64,000 bases of DNA, taken from assembly GCA_900660155.1 (NCBI GenBank), contig CABFPE010000518.1:471217-535216 (forward strand), given 5' to 3'. Each line of letters opens with the position of its first letter. Position 1 is the stretch's first letter. The DNA is from Hofstenia miamia. Taxonomy: Eukaryota; Xenacoelomorpha; Acoela; Hofsteniidae. A program made the position numbers and the translations under genes. The notes under the pieces were generated by a model, which searched no databases, was not told the origin of the DNA, and worked only from the letters and a program-made list of their open reading frames with translations. Of the stretch, positions 51,517 to 61,091 are shown in pieces.

Positions 51517-53410
51517 CACTAAAACATCAGAAAAAATTGACATAATTATAAAATACATTAATGATGCAACCGCGTTTTTGTCAAGGTCAAAGATGCCTAA
51601 AACGATTGTTTTCTTATTAGCAGAGCACGCATTCCGTATTGTTGACTGGTGCTCTTTCTTGTATATTATATCCACTTTTAAAATATAAGGTGCATAGTGA
51701 AACACAATGTTGCGAATGGAGATTCAATTGTTAGTAATTTTAAAATTCAACTCATTCCAAACATTTCACAAAAATTAATTCCACCAATTCCACGAATTTT
51801 CCCATTGTTTCCAGATCTAGTTCATACAAATGATAAAAAATCCATTAAAAATCACACGCAAATCTCATTAATTTTCATTTACATAGATATTATCAAATCG
51901 AAAGTTTTCAATTCGTGACAAATGCAGATAATTTTCAGAAAGTAACGTTTAAACCATTCAGGTTGAACTTGCTTTAGTGTAAATGACTCTCCCATGTGTT
52001 ATAGAAAAACAAGTGCTAGTGAAAGTTCTATCAGCAATAAGCACTACATTGTCATTCAAGTACCAGGTGCTGGGGGAAACAAGATTAAATTTCTAACGTG
52101 CGATGACGAACTAGAAAATTTTATAATCAATCTAGAGCGAACCCATCACAACACACACCTTTAGCGAATTCGTTGAAAATATTACGGATTTTTCAAAAAA
52201 ACATTTATCATGTCAAAAAACAAAATATTGTTTGTAAACCATTACCGTCATGCGAAAACGCACTTGTTCAGTAGAACAACCAAGGGATTGATGTAAAACA
52301 TCCTTACAACATCAGCATAAAAGTGAAATGTTTTAGTCATGCACGTTAAGAGAATTCAAAAGAAAATGCCATTTGCTTCTGCATTTGTATTATAAAACTA
52401 AGATTGCGCGGAATACACATGTATCTATTGATATATGTAAAAGTGTACAAATCACAGAAGAGATTAGCATATACATATGTATGTATATCCTTACATACAT
52501 GTATTCTGCATAGACGTGATTGAAATGTGCTATGAATTGTATCCCTTACTTCAAGTATATACATCTATGCATTTCTATTTTATGCAAAAACTGTTGATTA
52601 TATCAACGTGTGACAAGCATTATCAGAAATGTATTATAATTAATGCAATTTCACAAATGTCATGGATTTTAAAATATTTCTGGCAATCGAGGGGGTGCTC
52701 AGTCCAACTTGTTAAAGATGTATTACGGCGTTGCATGTTGGATTGTATTTGTTGAGAATTTCAAATTGGTTAAAATATAACATAAAAATTCAACGTTTAA
52801 ACTTAGAGCCCCTTTGTTAATTATTTAGGAGAACGGCTCTGTAATAAGCTTAAATCGAAATACATGTCAGAACACCACCAGACGGAGAGTAATTAAATAG
52901 TAAGCAAAGTGTGAATATACAAACAAAATAGGCTTTTTGTGTGCATTCTGCAAAACAACAAAATGGAAGGAATTTGCTGTTTGCTTTGGCTTTATAATTT
53001 CAGTAATTAATAAAAATCGAAATTGAGCAAACATGTTATAAAATGTCTGTGCCTTATGCCGATGAATTCGTAATATGTAAAAGGTTACAACAATCTAAAG
53101 TGATTAAAGTAAATTAAGATTTTTGGAGAATTAAAACGCCTGAATTAACTACCTTTCAGATTTGATTTGAGAAAATCAGCTCCCATTAAAACAGATAGTT
53201 AGAGCCATGCTGTTTTGTTCCAGACAAAATATTGGTCTGTGAAGTAAAATCGAAAAGCATCAATCAACAAAGGAAATTTAGTTGCCCAAGGGATGCAAAC
53301 AGTAGGGCTCTGCGAGTTTGGATATTTTGTATTTAAGTTGAATCGAGTTGTGGCGGTTTTATAAAATTCGAGCCGAGTCTAGTGTTGTATCCGCATATAG
53401 TCCTATCAAT
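51053..53410. repeat. Near-identical 2.36-kb block, copy 1
   Basis: Contains coding exons 1 and 2 of the ciliary gene and about 1.9 kb upstream of them. It matches 53436-55803 at an offset of 2383 bases. The differences I found are 52539 (G against T), 52596 (G against A) and a 10-base insertion in the second copy after the equivalent of about 52650. It ends at tcctatcaat immediately before a single N at 53411. That pattern suggests an assembly join of two haplotypes at the TA array. Confidence 0.95.
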
Positions 53411-53411
53411 N

Positions 53412-53435
53412 ATATATATATATATATATATATAT
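53412..53435. repeat. (TA)n array beside a single-N join
   Basis: A TA run directly after the lone N at 53411. It is the equivalent of the array at 51028-51052 and marks the border of the second block copy. Confidence 0.95.
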
Positions 53436-55803
53436 CACATTTACAAAGGCAAAAGCCAAATTAAAAAAGTTATATTATATAAAGATAAAATTTAAAAATG
53501 TGAAGATGATTAAACCTTTTTTGTTGGGCGTACGATTTTTCCAATAGGCTTTGGTGGAAAATCGGCCTGTGTCTGTGTTTTAAAATACATATCTGGAGGG
53601 TTCGGATCTCTTGGCTCTAATATAGGACGTCTACTCATTCTCATTGGTATATTAAAGTGTCCAGGATAGTGCTTTTTGTAGTTAGTCTGGAGATCATCGA
53701 ATTCATACCTACGAGGATCTGTTTTTGCCAAGTCACACTTACGCTTAAAAGCAGTGTAATATCCCGTTTTTCTAAAAAGAATTTCTATACAATTACCAAA
53801 AAGATGGTTTTACCGTAAAATTTCTGCAATTTCCTGTCCATCAAGTTTTTTCAAAACTTTTCTTTCCTGTGTATTTAAACGATTTGCAGAATCGGGCATC
53901 ACTAAAACATCAGAAAAAATTGACATAATTATAAAATACATTAATGATGCAACCGCGTTTTTGTCAAGGTCAAAGATGCCTAAAACGATTGTTTTCTTAT
54001 TAGCAGAGCACGCATTCCGTATTGTTGACTGGTGCTCTTTCTTGTATATTATATCCACTTTTAAAATATAAGGTGCATAGTGAAACACAATGTTGCGAAT
54101 GGAGATTCAATTGTTAGTAATTTTAAAATTCAACTCATTCCAAACATTTCACAAAAATTAATTCCACCAATTCCACGAATTTTCCCATTGTTTCCAGATC
54201 TAGTTCATACAAATGATAAAAAATCCATTAAAAATCACACGCAAATCTCATTAATTTTCATTTACATAGATATTATCAAATCGAAAGTTTTCAATTCGTG
54301 ACAAATGCAGATAATTTTCAGAAAGTAACGTTTAAACCATTCAGGTTGAACTTGCTTTAGTGTAAATGACTCTCCCATGTGTTATAGAAAAACAAGTGCT
54401 AGTGAAAGTTCTATCAGCAATAAGCACTACATTGTCATTCAAGTACCAGGTGCTGGGGGAAACAAGATTAAATTTCTAACGTGCGATGACGAACTAGAAA
54501 ATTTTATAATCAATCTAGAGCGAACCCATCACAACACACACCTTTAGCGAATTCGTTGAAAATATTACGGATTTTTCAAAAAAACATTTATCATGTCAAA
54601 AAACAAAATATTGTTTGTAAACCATTACCGTCATGCGAAAACGCACTTGTTCAGTAGAACAACCAAGGGATTGATGTAAAACATCCTTACAACATCAGCA
54701 TAAAAGTGAAATGTTTTAGTCATGCACGTTAAGAGAATTCAAAAGAAAATGCCATTTGCTTCTGCATTTGTATTATAAAACTAAGATTGCGCGGAATACA
54801 CATGTATCTATTGATATATGTAAAAGTGTACAAATCACAGAAGAGATTAGCATATACATATGTATGTATATCCTTACATACATGTATTCTGCATAGACGT
54901 GATTGAAATGTGCTATGAATTTTATCCCTTACTTCAAGTATATACATCTATGCATTTCTATTTTATGCAAAAACTGTTAATTATATCAACGTGTGACAAG
55001 CATTATCAGAAATGTATTATAATTAATGCAATGTAACTCAATTTCACAAATGTCATGGATTTTAAAATATTTCTGGCAATCGAGGGGGTGCTCAGTCCAA
55101 CTTGTTAAAGATGTATTACGGCGTTGCATGTTGGATTGTATTTGTTGAGAATTTCAAATTGGTTAAAATATAACATAAAAATTCAACGTTTAAACTTAGA
55201 GCCCCTTTGTTAATTATTTAGGAGAACGGCTCTGTAATAAGCTTAAATCGAAATACATGTCAGAACACCACCAGACGGAGAGTAATTAAATAGTAAGCAA
55301 AGTGTGAATATACAAACAAAATAGGCTTTTTGTGTGCATTCTGCAAAACAACAAAATGGAAGGAATTTGCTGTTTGCTTTGGCTTTATAATTTCAGTAAT
55401 TAATAAAAATCGAAATTGAGCAAACATGTTATAAAATGTCTGTGCCTTATGCCGATGAATTCGTAATATGTAAAAGGTTACAACAATCTAAAGTGATTAA
55501 AGTAAATTAAGATTTTTGGAGAATTAAAACGCCTGAATTAACTACCTTTCAGATTTGATTTGAGAAAATCAGCTCCCATTAAAACAGATAGTTAGAGCCA
55601 TGCTGTTTTGTTCCAGACAAAATATTGGTCTGTGAAGTAAAATCGAAAAGCATCAATCAACAAAGGAAATTTAGTTGCCCAAGGGATGCAAACAGTAGGG
55701 CTCTGCGAGTTTGGATATTTTGTATTTAAGTTGAATCGAGTTGTGGCGGTTTTATAAAATTCGAGCCGAGTCTAGTGTTGTATCCGCATATAGTCCTATC
55801 AAT
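53436..55803. repeat. Near-identical 2.37-kb block, copy 2
   Basis: Second copy of 51053-53410, ten bases longer because of one small insertion. Its last bases, tcctatcaat, run on into unique sequence (atcataaagt), whereas copy 1 stops at the N. Both copies therefore share the same right end, and only copy 2 continues naturally into the flank. Confidence 0.95.
53516..53901 (-). CDS. Duplicate of ciliary gene exons 1 and 2
   Basis: Copies of exon 1 (53901-53814, ATG at 53899) and exon 2 (53771-53516) are identical in sequence to 51518-51431 and 51388-51133. If the duplication were real, splicing exon 2 here into the downstream exon 1 copy would meet TGA at once, because that exon starts TGATG. 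Splicing into the downstream exon 2 would shift frame and stop. Only direct splicing to exon 3 (phase 0 to phase 0) would give the same protein. An unmerged second haplotype is the simpler explanation. Confidence 0.7.
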
Positions 55804-56216
55804 ATCATAAAGTGTAAAGTCACTATTAAATAATTAACTGCATTACCAAAATGAAAAAATGAATTCTAACATTTAAATTTGTAATTGGTTAAAAATTAGT
55901 AGTTAAAAATTGTATTATAGTATATTAACCAATCATTCAGAAAGCAAGGCCTGTCAACGATTATTGGAATAAATTTTTGAAGTTTGTTTACCATCTTAAA
56001 AGCTAGTGAGGTTTTAACATTGTCTTTATGAATGAGTAGAAAGTGAAACTTTTTATGTTAAAAAATTAAAAACCATCTAATCTTAATTTTACACCAAGCT
56101 ATCAACGTAATGACAATCAATTGAAACACTTTGATGCAAGTTATCATTATTCCCTAGACAATATGAATCAACACAAAGGGTCATGAAAAATTTATTTTAG
56201 AAACGTTTTTAAGTCA

Positions 56217-56253
<37 letters not shown>

Positions 56254-56599
56254 NNNNNNNNNNNNNNNNNNNNNNNNNNNNNNNNNNNNNNNNNNNNNNN
56301 NNNNNNNNNNNNNNNNNNNNNNNNNNNNNNNNNNNNNNNNNNNNNNNNNNNNNNNNNNNNNNNNNNNNNNNNNNNNNNNNNNNNNNNNNNNNNNNNNNNN
56401 NNNNNNNNNNNNNNNNNNNNNNNNNNNNNNNNNNNNNNNNNNNNNNNNNNNNNNNNNTTATATATATATATATATATGTGCATAGTAGGGTTTCCCTTAT
56501 ATTTCAAGTTAAATAATTTTTTACGTATACCTTCTTAAGAGTTTCTTATTAGCACTACATTGACTAGAAATAAATATTAGTTTGATTTATAAACGATAA
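55804..56599. other. AT-rich flank with TA array and N gap
   Basis: No gene. A TA array at 56222-56477 contains a 204-base N gap (56254-56457). The region just upstream of the ciliary gene's block could hold its promoter, but I see no defined element. Confidence 0.6.
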
Positions 56600-58900
56600 C
56601 CCGTGCCGACTTGCTATTTGAAGTTGTCCATACAAGTTGTGCATTTTCTGCGCTGTGACTTGTAAGTACATGTTCTGTTTGTCCTTTCATACGTTTTTTA
56701 AGATTATTAGTGCTCCATTGATTAGTGCGTAAACATGTCGGTGAAATTACGGAGTAATCAACAAAATACTTTCCTAATTGGATCGCGTAACTATCAAATA
56801 AATGGTGCAAAATTACCCTCTAATAGACAAGTTCTATCAGTTATATTTTACAACATTCGCGAGGTTAAACTGACTGTTAGTGAAAGTGCAAATCTTGTGA
56901 ATAGGGAGTGTATTATATATTGAGAAAAAGCAAGAATTCCAACAAGGGCATTTCCTAACTGCCTAAAGAAACTTGTTAATCTATATGATGTTTGGAGAGA
57001 GTTGCAAAAAATTGAACGAAAACTCAGGTAACGTTCAGGAACCGAGAAAAGAATTTTGAAATTGATCTTGATAATCTGTTTGATATTGCACACGCTGATG
57101 CTTTGAAGAGAATGAAAATAGAGGAAGACAAATTACTTTTAATGAAACAGAGACAACCAAGTCGGTGGTGTAGACCAAAAAACGGCGAAAAAAAGAAGAA
57201 AGATCTAGGAACAACGATTGGAAGAAGAAAGCATTTTAAGGTAAAGAGAATCACTAGCTGTTGCATCTACTTCCACAAGTAATAACTCAGAAAGTCTAGA
57301 AAGTTCAGACGAACGACAGATCTTGAATTCCGATCTCAACTTGCAGGACGTTCCCTGTCATAGCAAAGTTCAAAAAAAGGTAGAAAGAATCTCATTCCCC
57401 CTAACCTAGTTGCAGCTTTAGATCGTTGCCAGTTAAGCATTAGAGCCCCCGTTTACATTCTTAAAGCGGTGGTAGAAGCGCTTTGTTTGAGCAGTGATGA
57501 CTTCCTATTAACAAATCATCGATTCAGCGAATTCGTATTGAAACTAGAAAATCTAGGGCAGAAACAATGAAATCCAAAACAATGTACCCGACTTAGTCAC
57601 AGTCCATTGGGATGAAAAACTATTGCCAGGTTTGAATGTACGAAGTTCAAAAAAGAACGACTGAAACCTTCTCGAAAAAGTTCAAATAATGTACTGCGAC
57701 ACAACAGCTTCCAATACTGGCCGAATTGTTGCTTTTCGCCTGTCGTCATCATGTTTATGAATTGGCCCTATAAGCTGTCTTTGAATGCAAGATTAAGCAA
57801 ATTACTAGTATTCCGATGTTCGAAAACTTAGAGAAAATTGGAAAAGCATCGATTCTAGTAAAATTGAACCATCTCTAAATTTCGTAAGAGGACGTGTTGC
57901 AGGGACAGGCATTCAAGCTTTGCCAACGTTTCACAAGACAGAATTATACCAAGGTTTTGTAAGAGATGACTACTGCGAATTGGTATAACTGCGAGTATTA
58001 TTTTTGGGAGGAGACACAGAGGGGAAACTAAGACTAAGCCCCCCGGAGCTGTGCATCAAGCATGCTGGATGGCGAGAGCAATCTATTCTTTAAAAATTAC
58101 TTCAGTCACAATGCAAACTAACTGCGAAGGACAAAAAGGCTCTACAAGATGTTTGCTTGTTTATCGTGATGTTGTATGCTAAACCTTGGCTTGAATGCAC
58201 AGTTGTGACTAAAGCACCTGACCAAGATTTGCACTTCTTGAAGATGTTAAAAGAGTACGAAAAAGTTGACGCTACAATTTCTAAAGCAAATTTAGCCATC
58301 ATTTGTGATATTTATGTGAAGAGACAGTAATGCTATTTGATGATGAAGTTGATAACCAAACTAAGAAGAAAATGATAACCAACTTCAACAAGGACATAAC
58401 CTCAGATTCTAGCAAACGCTATGATCTGTCAGAGAAAGAAGTGACTAAAAAGTTGTTTGATAAGTTAAATTTACTTTTTGTTTAAGTTATTCTTATTTTT
58501 TCTTCAGATGATTTTGTATCGGAAAAGAGCCAACAATTTTTATCACGACTGCAGATCGACGACTGTTTTCTAAAGGAAGATGTACTTTCTTGGAACAATA
58601 ACGCTGCTTTTTAACGGGCTTATTACGTCTGAATGGGGAACAAAAACAGTTCTTGCTGCGCTGTGTGCAGGAATATAGAAAATTGTATTCGGGCTGTAAA
58701 AAAATTACTCTAAAAAGAAGTTACCCTTAGTGATTGCTATTAATTTACGGTTTTAATTAAATTTTAGTGTTCATCTAATTGAATTTTTACTTTTATTCAC
58801 ATATTTTATAACATTTGTAGTGATTATATAACATTTGCAGTGATATTTTAGCAGACCGACAACGTTTTTTTACTAAACTTTGAAGCTCGGTCGGCACTAG
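56600..58900 (+). mobile_element. Decayed DDE-type DNA transposon, unnamed family
   Basis: The coding remnant (about 56735-58720) sits between short inverted ends: cccgtgccgac at 56600-56610 and gtcggcactag at 58890-58900, sharing gtgccgac exactly. No clear target duplication was found, so the borders are provisional. Much of the interior is protein-derived on the plus strand but broken by many stops and frame changes. A 20-bp imperfect tandem (tataacatttgyagtgat) lies near 58808-58850, inside the right end. Confidence 0.6.
56735..58720 (+). pseudogene. Transposase remnant with DTTASNTG and CRHH motifs
   Basis: Recognisable pieces in order: an N-terminal stretch with INGAKLPSNRQVLSVIFYN (in an intact frame 56735-56923), VHWDEKLLPGL near 57600, CDTTASNTGR near 57690, LLFACRHHVYELAL near 57730-57775, LGGDTEGKLR near 58000, LTAKDKKALQDVCLFIV near 58115-58165, KAPDQDLHFLKMLKEYE near 58210-58265, FDDEV near 58335 and GEQKQFLLRCVQEYRKLY near 58635-58690. 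I recognise this order from transposon-like proteins of invertebrates such as Hydra and aphids. The D-T-x-A-S-N and C-x(2)-H pair resembles the second catalytic Asp and the C(2)H signature of hAT-like transposases, but I cannot name the superfamily. Many in-frame stops and frame changes, plus a small deletion after TASNTG, make it non-functional. Confidence 0.65.
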
Positions 58901-58994
58901 TTGCAATTACGCTAGGAAGAAGAAATTTAATATTTGAATATCGTATAGCACTAGTAAAAAATAGAGAGAATGCATTTTGAAAATCGAAACAAAA

Positions 58995-59020
58995 ATATAT
59001 ATATATATATATATATATAT
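58995..59020. repeat. (TA)n array
   Basis: A TA run between the two transposon remnants, followed by degenerate tatacata units to about 59055. Confidence 0.9.
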
Positions 59021-59222
59021 TTTATACATATATACATACATATCACATATATACATCAATCCACTGTGATCCAGACTTATCTTAAATTACTCATTCTCCT
59101 CAAATTACTGAGTATATTTAATGTAACTTAGCGTGAATATGAAAGATCCGCTAGTGTTTTGACTCCATATTCACATCTACGGAAGGTGCAGCTTGTTGGA
59201 CACAATACATATATATTTAGCT

Positions 59223-61083
59223 CAGGCCCGTAGCTATGATTTTGATTGGGGGGGGGCTGAGAAGTTCAACAAACAGTATGGTTTCATGTATAGTCATACT
59301 AATAATTAATTGCATTTTACTGAACAGGAAAAAATATTGTTAAATTAACAAATTTTTAACTATAATAAACAAACTTATTTACAAAATTCAAAATGAAATA
59401 AAATGTTCATGTTGAAAATGTCCAAAAATTCTCAGTTTGTTTTCATTGACTGAAATAAATTCATTTGCAATATCTGACATTGCCAATGAATCTGCCTTCT
59501 CACTTTGTATATGAATCAGCATACACCACTTTAGACGTGTTTGTGTCATGGTAGATCTAAGCCATGTTTTCATCCTCCTTTCATTTAGTGCATTTGTTGC
59601 TAGTGCTACTAATTTCAGTTGTACAAGCTTCACCACTTCAGACAGATATTTTTGTTCTGCCACACTTTAAAATTTGAGATATTCAACAAGTGACCTGAGT
59701 GCAGGAAATGGCCCATTGTTTATTTAGTGAAGAATGGTTAGTTGTGCAATAAGGAGATTTTTGTTAATATCTGTACCATAAAAATTTACAACATCAGAGA
59801 ATTCACTTTCATCCTCATGAAGTTGCTTTGGCCTAAAATCAACCAGCAGTTTCTCAATTTTCTGCATCATGTTGTATCCCTTTTGATCAAATCTGTTTTA
59901 GGTACTCGCAATTAAAAGGTCAAGGGCCCGACATTGCCCCACGCTTTATATCCCCCTCAAAATTGCCCCACACAAAAAAAATGTGCTCCAAAACAATTTT
60001 TGATATCCTATTGCACCATATTTGTTCTATGACAATTTTCATAACCCACCACTGCATTTTTTAATCATGCACTGCCCATAAAAGATACAGAATCATTTTT
60101 TCAAATGTCATCTACTCATACTACCAATGAAAATTTAATAGCAAGCATAATGCCAAGACATATTAAAACATGATAGCAAGAATAACATTGAATTTTAACT
60201 TTATAAATCATTTTGTAAACCCAATATTTTATACAAAGTCAATTGCACTCCTTCCAGTATAATTGTAAGCCTATTGGTTGACCCGCCCCACTTGAATCTT
60301 TGATCTAAATAATATCAATATCACTGTTAAACTTTCATCTGAAATATGATCCTAAATAAAATTATTTGATTATATTATATAATTGTCGTCTCAGCTCAAT
60401 TCAAATTGTAATGAGAAGTGTTTTAGGTGCATGAACTTAAATATAATAACTACTGGCCCAGCTAACTGTATGCAGCCATTATTAAGGCTGACTAAGAAAC
60501 AAAGTTTCTAGTTGGCGATAAGCATTAGTAAACTAATGCCCCTGTTCCACAGCTTTTGTCTAGCATTGATTAGCCCCTTTACAATAGCAGGCTCATAAAC
60601 ACATTCAACCAGGGCTGCGTGTTGTGCACATGACACAGTGTGAGCTTGACTGGTCTACTGCTACTAACTGCTTCAGTCACTAAAATAGTCTAAAATTATA
60701 ACCACTCCCAACTTTCTTATGTAAATGCAGTTGATTGATTTGACGGGTAAATGAATATTTTTAATGCTGAATATCATGGCCAATCACTATAATTACTTTT
60801 TCAACAAAACGTGTATTGTTTGCGCGCCGCTTTAGAACTAGTAATCTGCAAACATTCAAATGAATGACAAATCAGAAGTGATGATATTTGGCGGTTTATG
60901 AGCTGAATAAAATTATTTCACGATTTTTGAAACCTTTTAATTTCAATGAACTACTTCTGTATCATTATAAAATCATTTCTGCCCGTCTTTTGAATTTTAA
61001 GAAAACCTACCATAGTGCCCAAGCCATTACTCTACAACATTGAGGGGGGTCTCTATCCCCTAAGGACCCACCTGTCTACGGGC
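59223..61083 (-). mobile_element. Internally deleted hAT transposon
   Basis: A 1.86-kb element between atttagct (59215-59222) and atgtagct (61084-61091), an 8-bp target duplication matching at 7 of 8. The left end is caggcccgtagc and the right end, inverted, is gcccgtagac, which lacks the outermost three bases if the duplication is placed this way. G-runs lie inside both ends. The left half encodes the C-terminal part of a hAT transposase on the minus strand. The right half (about 59950-61083) shows no coding match, so most of the gene is missing and the copy is a deletion derivative. Confidence 0.8.
59388..59945 (-). pseudogene. hAT transposase C-terminal (dimerisation) remnant
   Basis: On the minus strand, RFDQKGYNMMQKIEKLLV (near 59920-59870) is followed by DVVNFYGTDINKNLLIAQL, then a stop, and then an open frame of 91 codons (59663-59388). 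That frame contains LVALATNALNERRMKTWLRS, TRLKWCMLIHI and SDIANEFISVNE. This matches the conserved C-terminal dimerisation region of ZMYM1/DUF4371-type hAT transposases, which normally reads PATNAxSERSFSALRRIKTWLR. The residues between NER and RMKTWLR are deleted here. With the N-terminal DDE core absent and several breaks, it cannot be active. Confidence 0.8.
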
Positions 61084-61091
61084 ATGTAGCT

